A stretch of 64,000 bases of DNA from Flavobacterium phragmitis (GCF_900112575.1 NZ_FOMH01000001.1:589956-653955); one strand, 5' to 3'; positions 53,112 through 63,419 are shown, counted from the stretch's first letter. The notes: a model not told the origin generated them from the letters alone. A program made the numbers and translations.

Positions 53112-55733
53112 ATGAAAAAGAAAACTCCAAATATAATAAGCCTTGTATTTGTTTTCTGTTGTTTAACAGTACAAGGACAAAAATTACCTTACCAAAACAC
53201 GTCATTAAGTTACGAAGAAAGAGCAAATGACCTTGTTTCGCGAATGACAACAGAAGAAAAAGTAAGCCAGATGATGTCTGAAGCCCCGGCGATAAGCCGT
53301 TTAAACATTCCTGCCTACAACTGGTGGAACGAATGTTTGCATGGCGTTGCCAGAGCAGGTTTAGCAACAGTTTTTCCGCAGGCAATTGGTTTGAGCGCCA
53401 CTTTTGATAGTGATGCAATGCTAAAAACAGCCCAAATGATATCTGATGAAGCCCGTGCCAAACATCACGAAGCGGTACGTAACGGACAATTTGGTATTTA
53501 TCAGGGATTAAATTTCTGGTCGCCCAATATTAATATTTTTCGTGACCCTCGCTGGGGACGCGGGCAGGAAACGTATGGAGAAGATCCTTATTTAACCTCT
53601 GTAATGGGAGAATCTTTTGTACACGGGTTACAGGGCGATAACCCAAAATATTTAAAACTCGTAGCAACTGCCAAGCATTATGCCATACACAGCGGGCCGG
53701 AATACGAACGCCATAGTTTTGATACCGATGTAACTCCGTACGATTTATGGGATACCTATTTGCCTGCTTTTCATCATTTGGTAGAAAAAGCAAAAGTAGA
53801 ATCTGTGATGTGTGCTTACAACAGATTTCAGGGTCAGGCTTGTTGTGGAAGCTCAAAATTGGAAACAGAAATTTTAAAAAAGCAATGGGGTTTCAAAGGT
53901 TATATAGTGTCTGATTGCGGGGCGATTGACGATATTTACCAACATCATAAAATTGTTCCCGATGCCGAACAAGCTTCAATATTAGCCGTTCGTTTAGGAA
54001 CAGATCTTGAATGCGGAGACCGTTATGCAACACTTTTAGAGGCTGTAAAAAATAAAAAAATAGACGAAAAAGAGATAGACAAATCAGTAAAACAATTGTT
54101 TTTGTCTCGAATGAAACTCGGCATGTTTGATCCCGACGAAAATGTTCCTTACACCAAAATTCCATATTCAGTTGTCGATTCAAAAGAACATCGCCAGCAG
54201 GCAATCGAAATGGCAGAAAAATCTATTGTTTTACTTAAAAACGAAAACCATACACTGCCTTTATCCAAAAATATCAAAACCATTGCCGTAGTTGGGCCCA
54301 ATGCCGATAATGCCATTTCTGTTTTAGGAAACTACAACGGAACTCCGTCACATACCATTACCCCGCTTCAGGGAATAAAAAATAAACTGGGCGATAATGT
54401 AAAAGTAATTTATGAAAAAGGAATCAATTTTACCAACGATACATTGGCGTCACCAGTTGAAATAAAAAACAATCTGAGCAGTAACGGAATAAAAGGACTA
54501 AAAGCAGAATATTTTAATAATATTAAGCTCGAAGGAACCCCAATTTTGGTTCGTAACGAAGAAGTCATTGATTTTAAAGGTGATGTAACTACAGAAATTG
54601 CTCCGGGAATTTTAGCAAAATGGATTTCTGTACGCTGGAGCGGAATTTTTACCGCCACAAAAACTCAGGCAATGTCTTTTTCTGTTACCGGAGATGATGG
54701 TTTTCGTCTGTTTATAAACGGAAAAAAAGTAATCGACCACTTTAATTATCATGAAGCGCTTACCGACTATTGTACTTTTCAGGCCGAAGCGGGAAAATCG
54801 TATGATATAAAACTGGAATATTTTCAGGGCGATCAGGGAGCCAGAATTAAATTTAGCGGAGTACTTCTGCAAAAAACCAATATGCAGGCACTGGCAGACA
54901 AGTTAAAAGAAGCCGATGCCATCGTATATGTCGGAGGTATTTCGCCAGAAATCGAAGGCGAAGAAATGCCTGTAGTTTTGGACGGTTTTAAAAAAGGAGA
55001 CCGTACCACAATTGCCCTGCCGAAAGTACAAACCGAATTAATGAAATATTTAAAACAAACCGGAAAACCACTTGTTTTTGTAATGGAAACCGGAAGCGCA
55101 TTGGGTATAAAATGGGAAAAAGAAAATGTGCCCGCAATCCTTAATTCATGGTACGGAGGAGAAGATGCCGGAACAGCCCTGGCCAATGTTCTTTTTGGAG
55201 ATTATAATCCTGCCGGACGTTTGCCCGTAACTTTTTATGAATCAGATAAAGATTTACCTGATTATAAAGATTATTCGATGAAAAACAGAACCTACCGTTA
55301 TTTTAAAGGAAAACCATTGTATGCTTTTGGATACGGGCTTAGTTATACAAACTTTAATTACACTAATCTGGTAGCTCCAAAAACAATTACAACAGGAAAC
55401 GATTTCAATATTACGGTTACCATAAAAAATACCGGAAAATTTGATGGAGAAGAAGTGGCTCAGGTTTATGTTTCCCATCCTGATGTTTCATTCGAGAAAC
55501 CAATTCGATCTCTGGTTGCATTTAAAAGAATCTTTTTAAAAGCAGACGAAGAGAAAAAAGTGAGCCTTACTATAAATGCACGAAGTTTATCCTTAATTAC
55601 ACCAAACCTGGATCGTAGTATAGAACCCGGAAACATTCAAATAGCAGTTGGCGGTCATCAGCCAGACGAAACAAACTCAACAGTAAGCACTTTAGTACAA
55701 CTTAAAGGAAAAAAAGTAATCCTCGAAAAATAA
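53112..55733 (+). CDS. GH3 glycosidase with inserted PA14 domain (beta-xylosidase/arabinosidase-like)
   Basis: 873 residues with a signal peptide (about 1-21). The N-terminal barrel includes AYNWWNECLHGVARAG and the nucleophile Asp268 in VSDCGAI. The C-terminal alpha/beta domain is split by a PA14 domain (about 450-590: LKAEYFNNIKLEG, VTGDDGFRLFINGKKVID). The acid/base region has GEEMP, and a fibronectin III-like domain ends the protein. The SDCGA and WWNE variants are typical of GH3 beta-xylosidases and alpha-L-arabinofuranosidases rather than plain beta-glucosidases. PA14 usually shapes substrate choice. Confidence 0.92.
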   Translation: MKKKTPNIISLVFVFCCLTVQGQKLPYQNTSLSYEERANDLVSRMTTEEKVSQMMSEAPAISRLNIPAYNWWNECLHGVARAGLATVFPQAIGLSATFDSDAMLKTAQMISDEARAKHHEAVRNGQFGIYQGLNFWSPNINIFRDPRWGRGQETYGEDPYLTSVMGESFVHGLQGDNPKYLKLVATAKHYAIHSGPEYERHSFDTDVTPYDLWDTYLPAFHHLVEKAKVESVMCAYNRFQGQACCGSSKLETEILKKQWGFKGYIVSDCGAIDDIYQHHKIVPDAEQASILAVRLGTDLECGDRYATLLEAVKNKKIDEKEIDKSVKQLFLSRMKLGMFDPDENVPYTKIPYSVVDSKEHRQQAIEMAEKSIVLLKNENHTLPLSKNIKTIAVVGPNADNAISVLGNYNGTPSHTITPLQGIKNKLGDNVKVIYEKGINFTNDTLASPVEIKNNLSSNGIKGLKAEYFNNIKLEGTPILVRNEEVIDFKGDVTTEIAPGILAKWISVRWSGIFTATKTQAMSFSVTGDDGFRLFINGKKVIDHFNYHEALTDYCTFQAEAGKSYDIKLEYFQGDQGARIKFSGVLLQKTNMQALADKLKEADAIVYVGGISPEIEGEEMPVVLDGFKKGDRTTIALPKVQTELMKYLKQTGKPLVFVMETGSALGIKWEKENVPAILNSWYGGEDAGTALANVLFGDYNPAGRLPVTFYESDKDLPDYKDYSMKNRTYRYFKGKPLYAFGYGLSYTNFNYTNLVAPKTITTGNDFNITVTIKNTGKFDGEEVAQVYVSHPDVSFEKPIRSLVAFKRIFLKADEEKKVSLTINARSLSLITPNLDRSIEPGNIQIAVGGHQPDETNSTVSTLVQLKGKKVILEK

Positions 55734-55749
55734 CCAATTAAAATATATT

Positions 55750-58566
55750 ATGAATCAACATTTTAAAATCAGCACACTAATTGTCTGCTTTCTTCTGTCA
55801 ATAACCGGACAATCACAGTCTGTAAAAACAGCTGTGTTGACAAGCAAAGAAGGAGTAGCACTAAATGGAAAGAAATTGCCGTTGGTTTCGTTTAAAATTG
55901 GCGAAACCCTTTACAACACCACGCAGGGAAAAACAAACAACAACACCACCGAAGTCGATAATAAAATCAGTGTTAGTTATACCAAAGTAGATTACGGTTA
56001 CGGAATTAAAGCAACCCTTACTTTTAAAAATATAAGCAAAGACACCATTAAACTCCATAATGTAGTGCCTTTTGGAGAATCTGCCAACTACACTTATATC
56101 ACCGGAAAAGGAAATCATGAATTATCACGTACCTATTTATTTCGTCCGGGATATGATCCAGTAAATGTAATTGTTCCAGATAATTCATGGGATTTAGGTT
56201 TTACAGCCATTCCAACAACAGGAAATAACGGAATCTGTGCCCTAACCAGACGTGACAGAAAATCGGTTAAAAACGGAAAAACACAACGTTTTGAAACCGT
56301 TTTATATCCTAATGCCGGAGAAGTGACCTACACACTTTGGGCAGACGATTATCAGGGCGACTGGCAGGAAGGATTGCGTTTTATGTTTCAAAAACGAATG
56401 CTATATGATGTAGAACCAAACACTTTCGATAATTCGATTATGGGGCGAAAAGATTTACAATGGTTCCGTAACAAATATGTGGTAAACCTGATGATGACCT
56501 GGGACCGTCGTTTTTATGATTCTAAAGATGGAAAATACCATGTAAAAGAATTTCTGGAAGAAGCAAAAAAACTTTACGGAGGAAGCGATGTTTACGGTAT
56601 CTGGCCAACCTGGCCAACTCTTGGAATGGACCAGCGTAACCAATGGGATATGTTCAGGGATTTGCCGGGCGGATTTGACAAATTGCACGAAATATCAAAT
56701 ACCTGTCACGACTTAGGAACTCACTTTTTCATTTGTTACAACCCTTGGGATGGAAGTACTCGCAGCAGCGAAGGCCATTTTGACGGAATGACCAACATTA
56801 TTAAAAAAGTGGGTGTTGACGGAGTTGTATTGGATACGCAAGGAGGTTCAAGCAAAGAATTACAAAATGCGGCCGATAATGCACAGCCCGGAGTTATTAT
56901 GTACAGCGAAGGAATGGCAGTGCCAAAAGACATGCAGGGAATTCCGTCAGGAAGAGTTCACAATGCCTTGTACTATCCGCCAATGCTGAATTTGAACAAA
57001 TTTATTAAACCCGATTTTGCTATTTTCAGAGTTACCGATATTGGTCAGGAGCGCATTAACCGTGAGCTGTATGTGGCTTTCTTTAACGGATATGGAACAG
57101 AATTGAACCTTTTTGCACCCGGAAATCCGGAATGGGTTAACGAAGAATATGCTTTGTTAGGTCAAACATCACGAGTTTTAAGAGAAAATACGTCGAACTT
57201 TATCAGCCAGAATTATACGCCATTATTGCCAACATTAAAAGACAATATTTTTGTAAACCGTTGGGATAATGCAAACAAAACCATTTACACCGTTTTTAGT
57301 TTAATACCGGAAGGATTCAGCGATTTACTATTTGCAGTAGACAATAAACCGGATACACATTACGTGGATATCTTCAATCACGAAGAACTTACTTTAAAGC
57401 AAAAAGACAACAAATGGTATGTACCGGCTACAACATCCTCTTTTAATAAAACGGATATTGGCACCAATAATGAAGGTTCGGGTACGGCCATTGCATCTTT
57501 GGCAAATAGTTTGGATGTAAAATTAAGAAATGACCAGTTGACATTTTCTTCTTCAAAAGGAACCAAAGTACGCATTTGGGCAGGAATGCCATCTTATGCA
57601 AAAGAGTACAAAGAATTTAAAACCAATAAACAAACCATTCGTTTATTTGATTATTTCCCTGATTTCCACGGAAAATTCATAGTTCAAGCTTTTGATGATA
57701 ATGACGAATTGGTAGACGAGCGTATTGTAAAAACAGTACCGGGATCTGCACGTTTAACGAGCAATACAGAACGCACAAACCCGGCAAGCAAAGCGCCTAA
57801 AGGAATGGTGAAAATACCGGCTGGAAATTTTATGTGCAATCAATACGGAGTAGGAGATACTTTTATTCCTTATCCTGAATCTCCTACATTGGTAAACGAA
57901 AAAATTAGCATGCCAACCTATTACATGGATAAATATCCGGTAACCAATGCTCAGTTTAAAGAGTTTATCGATGCAACAAACTACAAACCAACGGATGCAA
58001 ACAACTTCCTGAAACATTGGGAAGGCGGAAAAATTGTAAAAGGGCAGGAAAATTTCCCTGTAATTTATGTGTCTTATGAAGATGCTAAAGCATATGCAAA
58101 ATGGGCAGGAAAACGTTTGCCTACCGAAGTTGAATGGCAATATGCTGCTCAAACAGACAAAGGAAATACCTGGCCTTGGTTACAAAAAGAGCCAATACAA
58201 AAAATAGAAGAACCGGTAACAAACACCCTTTCAGTCTGGAAAATAAAAGGAATTGCCGAAGACCGTTGTAATCTGGGTGATGGTAAATTATATCCGGTAG
58301 GGAAATATCCAAAAGGAGCAAATCCTTACGGTTTAGAAGACCTTACGGGTTGTGTATGGCAATTAACAAACGACTTATACGACAACGGAACCTACCGTTA
58401 CATTATGATGAAAGGTGGTAGTTACTTCCTGCCATCTTCAAGCTGGTGGTATGTTCAGGGCGGACCACGCGAATTATTCTATCGTCAGTACCTGCTTCGT
58501 GTTTCACAAGGATTTGAAAGAAATGCAACCGTTGGCTTCCGTTGTGTAGTTGACGGGACCAAATAA
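55750..58566 (+). CDS. Glycosidase-like protein fused to a SUMF1-type domain
   Basis: 938 residues with a signal peptide (about 1-22). A beta-sandwich at about 25-215 precedes a barrel-like part (about 235-500) with YGIWPTWPTLGMD (near 281), GVDGVVLDTQGG (near 357) and IMYSEGM (near 383), giving Asp and Glu candidates as in clan GH-D-like enzymes. A linker sandwich is followed by a SUMF1/FGE-like C-type-lectin-fold domain (about 685-936: MVKIPAGNFM, DKYPVTNAQF, WAGKRLPTEVEWQYAA, VGFRCV). The Cys pair of formylglycine-generating enzymes and the iron-binding His set of EgtB are absent, so this domain is probably non-catalytic. It follows GH3 by 16 bases. Confidence 0.78.
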   Translation: MNQHFKISTLIVCFLLSITGQSQSVKTAVLTSKEGVALNGKKLPLVSFKIGETLYNTTQGKTNNNTTEVDNKISVSYTKVDYGYGIKATLTFKNISKDTIKLHNVVPFGESANYTYITGKGNHELSRTYLFRPGYDPVNVIVPDNSWDLGFTAIPTTGNNGICALTRRDRKSVKNGKTQRFETVLYPNAGEVTYTLWADDYQGDWQEGLRFMFQKRMLYDVEPNTFDNSIMGRKDLQWFRNKYVVNLMMTWDRRFYDSKDGKYHVKEFLEEAKKLYGGSDVYGIWPTWPTLGMDQRNQWDMFRDLPGGFDKLHEISNTCHDLGTHFFICYNPWDGSTRSSEGHFDGMTNIIKKVGVDGVVLDTQGGSSKELQNAADNAQPGVIMYSEGMAVPKDMQGIPSGRVHNALYYPPMLNLNKFIKPDFAIFRVTDIGQERINRELYVAFFNGYGTELNLFAPGNPEWVNEEYALLGQTSRVLRENTSNFISQNYTPLLPTLKDNIFVNRWDNANKTIYTVFSLIPEGFSDLLFAVDNKPDTHYVDIFNHEELTLKQKDNKWYVPATTSSFNKTDIGTNNEGSGTAIASLANSLDVKLRNDQLTFSSSKGTKVRIWAGMPSYAKEYKEFKTNKQTIRLFDYFPDFHGKFIVQAFDDNDELVDERIVKTVPGSARLTSNTERTNPASKAPKGMVKIPAGNFMCNQYGVGDTFIPYPESPTLVNEKISMPTYYMDKYPVTNAQFKEFIDATNYKPTDANNFLKHWEGGKIVKGQENFPVIYVSYEDAKAYAKWAGKRLPTEVEWQYAAQTDKGNTWPWLQKEPIQKIEEPVTNTLSVWKIKGIAEDRCNLGDGKLYPVGKYPKGANPYGLEDLTGCVWQLTNDLYDNGTYRYIMMKGGSYFLPSSSWWYVQGGPRELFYRQYLLRVSQGFERNATVGFRCVVDGTK

Positions 58567-58710
58567 TATCAGTTTTAATTATTTTTTATTAGTTAGTAAG
58601 TCAGATTGAACAAAGCCGGTGTAATGCGTTAAAAAACATCGGTCAAGTTCAATTTGATTTATTTAAAGTTCTGAATGATTGCCAAAAGCAAATACTAAAT
58701 GCATGAAAAA

Positions 58711-61700
58711 ATGAAAAAAATATTAAAATACAGCGCCCTCATAATAACCATACTTTTTTCAGGTATGGCCTGGGCTTCACCTCCTGTTAAAGTTGCTTTG
58801 TTGGTCAACGGAAAAAAAGAACAGGCAGTTGAATATACCGCTTTGCAAAAATTCTTTGATTCGCATAAAGCCAATTATACCGTTCAAAAAATTAAGCTCG
58901 ATGAAGTAGCTAAGAACAAATCAAAACTTAACGATTATCAAATTGTTTGGTACCATCGACCTGATACTCTTGAAGTTTCTGCATCTGAAACAAAAATAAA
59001 AGAAGCGGTAAAATCATATCTCACTCAGGGCGGTAAAATGATCCTGACACTCGATGCAGTAAAATTGCTTAACTCATGGGAAATCGAAAAAACACCTGTC
59101 GAAGTAAAACACCGCACCGTAGTTGATGAAGGTTTCGGGCGAAAATTAGGTTTTCATGGTTTTAGGACCCATCCGTTATTTACAGAAATGCATGGTGGCG
59201 CTTATATCTGGCAGGCCAAAGAAGACTTAACCGCAAGAACACTTGGTTTTTTTAATAAAAATATTCCAACAGCAAAAGGAAGCAAAGTTATTGGCATCGA
59301 CTGGGCTTATATTACCTACGATGATAAAAATAAACTGCTTTGGGAAACCCCTTTTGGAAAAGGGAAAGTCTTAGCTATAGGAGCCTATGCTTATTATGCC
59401 TCTGAAAATTTTAACGCTATTGAATTAGAAAAGTTTACAGCGAATTGTCTTAATTATTTAAGCGGAAAATTTGATAAAGAAAAACAATATTTCTGGAGTT
59501 ATGAAGAATCTAAAATTGAGAAAAACAACAAACCAGTTGAAGATATAAAAGTAAACCCATCAACAGTTTGGAAACCTAATTTTTCGGCACTTTCGTTAAG
59601 CCGAAATGCTACCAACAACTATTTTGACATAGCAGGGAAACACAGCGTGTTAATGGGAAAAGAAAAAGCAGGAATTGAAGAAATCTGGACACATCCGGTA
59701 ATGTCTGTTCGTGATTTTTCTGTTGGCGTAAAAACAGCAACAAGCGATACTATTTGCTGGCTAAAAAATATAACACCAAAATTCGAAGTGCATCCCGAAG
59801 CCGTTATTCGTACCTATAAATTACCTAACGGAACTGAGCTAAAAGAAATTATCACCACAAACATCAATAAACCCGCCAGCATTGTACATTATCAATGGGA
59901 CAAAAACGGGAATATCGATAATTTGGTTTATTCTGTAAAAAGCAACCTGCGCTACATGTGGCCTTATGACGAAGGCGCATTAGGATCGTTAAATTATACC
60001 TTTTCTGAAAAAAATCACACCATAATAGTTTCGGATCAAAAAGAAGAATTTGTATCGGTAATAGGGTCAAATGCTACTGGGAAATTGCTTTTGGGCGGAC
60101 AGTTTGATGGTTTTAAATTTATAAATCAAAAATGGGAAACCATTCCGACAACCAAACTTCAAACCGCATTTTTGGTAACAAATGATGTTAAAAACAGCTC
60201 GTCGATTGATATTTGTTTTGCTTCAGGAAATGAAGGAATTGCTAAAACACTTACTGAGTATAAAAATAACATCAACGATGCCGAAAATGTACTCAATCAG
60301 GCAAAAAGCTATTATGAAACACTCCTAAAAAGCGTTGTAAACATAAATACTCCTGACGCTGATTTTAACGAAGGTTATAAAATGGCTATTTTAGGAGCCT
60401 CAAAATTCAAAGTAGAAACTCCAGAAATAGGAACTTCGCTTATGGCGGGATATTCGACCACAGCAAGAGGCTGGGACGGTTCTCAAAAAGTAAGCGGAAG
60501 ACCCGGTTATGCCTGGTATTTTGGTCGTGATGCCGAATGGGCAAGTCTGGCATCCATCAATTATGGCGATTTTGACATCGTAAAACAAGTATTAAAAACG
60601 TTTATAAAATTCCAGAATGTCGACGGAAAAATTTATCACGAATTAACCTCAAGCGGTTCCGTTCATTATGATGCATCAGATTCCACGCCTTTATTTGTCA
60701 TTTTGTTTGCTCAATACCTGCGTTATACAGGCGATATAGAATTTGTTCGTTCGAATTGGGGAGCCATACAAAAAGCAATGGATTTTTGTTACTCAACCGA
60801 TACAGATGGAGATGGTTTAATAGAAATATCAAATGTTGGGCACGGCTGGCTCGAAGGCGGAAAACTCTTTGGGGCACATACCGAATTTTACCTTTCCGGA
60901 ATCTGGGCAAAAGCGTTACAAGATGCCGGCTACATTGCCAAAGAAATTGGAAAGGAAACCCTGTCTCAGAAATATTTGACAGACTATAAAAAAACACAAC
61001 AATCTGTTGAAGAATTTTGGAACAAAGACAACTACTATAATTACGGAAAATACAGAGACGGTTCTTTTACCAAAGATTTAATCATCTTGACCACAGTTCC
61101 CGTTTATTTTAATGTATTAGATAAAGAACGTTCCAAAACCATGACCGAATCATTTGCATCAAATTTATATGCTTCCGATTGGGGAATGCGAATGATAAGC
61201 AACAAAAGCCCGTTATACGATGCAGGAAGTTACCATTTCGGGAGCGTTTGGCCGTTGTTTACAGGCTGGACATCGCTTGCCGAATATCAAACCGGACGTT
61301 ACAATCAGGGTTTTACCAACATCATGAACAATTTGCTGAACTATAAAGATTTTTCGTTAGGAAATGCTGTTGAGGTTATGAACGGCGAAACCTATCGTAC
61401 AAGTGGTGTAACCTCACATCAGTGCTGGTCTGAAACCATGGTTTTGCAACCCGTTTTTGAAGGAATGTTAGGCTACCGCCCGGATGCATTGAAAAACACC
61501 GCTACACTGGCACCAAGATTACCTTTTGACTGGGATTCGTTTGAAGCTTCAAATATCAAATTCGGTAAAAACAGCTTTGATTTCAAATTCAAAAGACAAT
61601 CCGGTACAGAATGGGTTTATAATTTCAACTCGGCTCAAAACTTTCAGTTGAATTTTCAGCCCACACTTCCGTTAGGATCTAAAATCGATCATATATCGGT

Positions 61701-62103
61701 AAACGGAAAAAATGTTCCTTACACCATTATGGATAACAACGAATATCTGGACGTAAAACTGAACGAAACTTTAGCAGTTAATTCCAATACAGAAATTAAA
61801 ATTGTTTTGCAAAAAACAGGATTGTCGACATTGGCAAGTTACGGAAAACCTGAGTTTATGGCCGAGTCAAAAGGATTCAGGATTTTAAAACAACAGTTAA
61901 ACGGTTCCGTTTTTAAAATTGACCTTGAAGGAAAAAGCGGTAACACTTATACGTTTAAATTACTTTTAGATCGTAATCCTGCAAGTTGTTCAGGAGTTGA
62001 ATTTGTCAAAAAAACAGCCGATGGTTTTGCCTTATTTAAAGTTGAATTTCCTGCAGATAAAGAAAAATACCAGAAAAAAACAATCCAAATAAACATGAAC
62101 TAA
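58711..62103 (+). CDS. Large secreted (alpha/alpha)6-barrel glycoside hydrolase-like protein
   Basis: 1130 residues from ATG 58711, preferred over ATG 58699 because it gives a compact signal peptide (MKKILKYSAL...WAS). The N-terminal 20-255 resembles a ThuA/glutamine-amidotransferase-like Rossmann domain (VKVALLVNGKK, LTQGGKMILTLDAV). The middle is beta-rich. About 570-960 is an (alpha/alpha)6 barrel like those of amylo-alpha-1,6-glucosidases (GYAWYFGRDAEWASLA, DTDGDGLIE, GHGWLEGGKLFGAH, HFGSVWPLFTGW). The RDAEW and GHGWLEGG motifs supply acidic residues in catalytic-like positions. The sugar specificity is unknown; in this locus it may cleave an alpha-linked decoration. Confidence 0.8.
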   Translation: MKKILKYSALIITILFSGMAWASPPVKVALLVNGKKEQAVEYTALQKFFDSHKANYTVQKIKLDEVAKNKSKLNDYQIVWYHRPDTLEVSASETKIKEAVKSYLTQGGKMILTLDAVKLLNSWEIEKTPVEVKHRTVVDEGFGRKLGFHGFRTHPLFTEMHGGAYIWQAKEDLTARTLGFFNKNIPTAKGSKVIGIDWAYITYDDKNKLLWETPFGKGKVLAIGAYAYYASENFNAIELEKFTANCLNYLSGKFDKEKQYFWSYEESKIEKNNKPVEDIKVNPSTVWKPNFSALSLSRNATNNYFDIAGKHSVLMGKEKAGIEEIWTHPVMSVRDFSVGVKTATSDTICWLKNITPKFEVHPEAVIRTYKLPNGTELKEIITTNINKPASIVHYQWDKNGNIDNLVYSVKSNLRYMWPYDEGALGSLNYTFSEKNHTIIVSDQKEEFVSVIGSNATGKLLLGGQFDGFKFINQKWETIPTTKLQTAFLVTNDVKNSSSIDICFASGNEGIAKTLTEYKNNINDAENVLNQAKSYYETLLKSVVNINTPDADFNEGYKMAILGASKFKVETPEIGTSLMAGYSTTARGWDGSQKVSGRPGYAWYFGRDAEWASLASINYGDFDIVKQVLKTFIKFQNVDGKIYHELTSSGSVHYDASDSTPLFVILFAQYLRYTGDIEFVRSNWGAIQKAMDFCYSTDTDGDGLIEISNVGHGWLEGGKLFGAHTEFYLSGIWAKALQDAGYIAKEIGKETLSQKYLTDYKKTQQSVEEFWNKDNYYNYGKYRDGSFTKDLIILTTVPVYFNVLDKERSKTMTESFASNLYASDWGMRMISNKSPLYDAGSYHFGSVWPLFTGWTSLAEYQTGRYNQGFTNIMNNLLNYKDFSLGNAVEVMNGETYRTSGVTSHQCWSETMVLQPVFEGMLGYRPDALKNTATLAPRLPFDWDSFEASNIKFGKNSFDFKFKRQSGTEWVYNFNSAQNFQLNFQPTLPLGSKIDHISVNGKNVPYTIMDNNEYLDVKLNETLAVNSNTEIKIVLQKTGLSTLASYGKPEFMAESKGFRILKQQLNGSVFKIDLEGKSGNTYTFKLLLDRNPASCSGVEFVKKTADGFALFKVEFPADKEKYQKKTIQINMN

Positions 62104-62117
62104 ATTTCGGAAAACAA

Positions 62118-63254
62118 ATGAAAAAAACGCTTATTATCTTAACAGCCTTTATAAGTGCAGTAATGATATCTTGTAAAGATGCCAATAAAGAGTTATTGGT
62201 CAAAGAAAAATTTGAAAAAAAGGTTGATGGTAAACAAGTATCACTTTATACATTGCAAAATAAAAATGGTGTCGTTTGTCAGATAACCAATTATGGAGCA
62301 CGTGTGGTAGCATTGTCTGTTCCTAACAAAGACAAAAAAATTACAGATGTAGTTTTAGGGCATGAATCAATAGATCAATATCTTAAAAACGGAGAATATC
62401 TTGGAGCTATAGTGGGGCGTTATGGCAACAGAATCGCTAACGGTCAGTTTAGCCTTAATGGAAAAAACTATACATTGTTTAAAAATAATGGGCCCAATAC
62501 GCTTCACGGAGGTAAAAAAGGATATGCAAATGTAGTTTGGGATGCACGCCCTTTTACAACCCAAAATGGAGAAAATGCAGTTGAAATGAGTTACCTGTCA
62601 AAAGATGGTGAAGAAGGATTTCCAGGAAATTTAAATATAAAAGTAACTTATACGCTCACAGAAACCAACGGATTGAAAATAGAGTATTGGGCTCAAACCG
62701 ATGCCGAAACGGTTGTAAATTTAACCAACCATGCTTACTTTAACCTGAAAGGAGCAGGAAACGGCGATATTTTTTCGCATAACCTGACTATTTATGCCGA
62801 TAATTTTACACCGACAGACAGTACTTTGATTCCGACAGGCAAAATTCAGAATGTTGCCAATACACCAATGGATTTTAGAACGGCTCATACCATTGGAGAA
62901 AGAATAAACGAAAAAACAATAGATTTAAAATACGGAAAAGGCTACGACCATAATTGGATTTTAAACAAAACCGGCAAAGAATTTACCCTTGCATCCATAG
63001 TTGCTGAACCTTCAACCGGAATCGAAATGAGAGTTTTTACCACAGAACCTGCCCTTCAGTTTTATAGCGGTAATTTTCTCGATGGTAAAATTATTGGAAA
63101 AGACAAAAAACAATACAATTATCGTAATGCATTTTGTATGGAAGCACAGCATTATCCGGATGCTCCAAACCACGCAAATTTTCCATCAACAACATTAAAA
63201 CCGGGAGAAACGTATAAGCAGACGACGCTTTATCAGTTTCTTTTAATGAAATAG
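62118..63254 (+). CDS. galM: Aldose 1-epimerase lipoprotein (galactose mutarotase family)
   Basis: 378 residues with lipobox VMISC (Cys19). The mutarotase pattern is complete: TNYGARVVALSVP, GAIVGRYGNRIANGQF, NTLHGGKKG, the catalytic-acid His region LTNHAYFNL and catalytic-base Glu in MEAQHYPDAPNH. It interconverts alpha and beta anomers of released sugars, here perhaps arabinose or galactose, at the membrane. Last gene of the PUL, 14 bases after the large hydrolase, followed by a terminator. Confidence 0.93.
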   Translation: MKKTLIILTAFISAVMISCKDANKELLVKEKFEKKVDGKQVSLYTLQNKNGVVCQITNYGARVVALSVPNKDKKITDVVLGHESIDQYLKNGEYLGAIVGRYGNRIANGQFSLNGKNYTLFKNNGPNTLHGGKKGYANVVWDARPFTTQNGENAVEMSYLSKDGEEGFPGNLNIKVTYTLTETNGLKIEYWAQTDAETVVNLTNHAYFNLKGAGNGDIFSHNLTIYADNFTPTDSTLIPTGKIQNVANTPMDFRTAHTIGERINEKTIDLKYGKGYDHNWILNKTGKEFTLASIVAEPSTGIEMRVFTTEPALQFYSGNFLDGKIIGKDKKQYNYRNAFCMEAQHYPDAPNHANFPSTTLKPGETYKQTTLYQFLLMK

Positions 63255-63263
63255 GTAATGATG

Positions 63264-63294
63264 AAATCCTTTAAGTTTTTTAAAGGATTTTTTT
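63264..63294 (+). terminator. Terminator at the end of the PUL
   Basis: An 11-bp perfect stem AAATCCTTTAA/TTAAAGGATTT with a five-base loop, followed by seven T. It lies 10 bases after the galM stop. Confidence 0.92.
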
Positions 63295-63419
63295 GTCTGT
63301 AATGTATATCTAGATTTTATTAAAGAAAGAAACTTCTTCTTTTTTGATTAAAATCTGAATTTTTAAAATATTGGAATTTAGCCAATTAAAAATTTCTCAA
63401 TTTTTATTCGCAAAAACGC

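Noticed and set aside
55750..58566. Formylglycine-generating enzyme for sulfatases
   Set aside because: The catalytic Cys pair is absent and no sulfatase gene is present in the locus.
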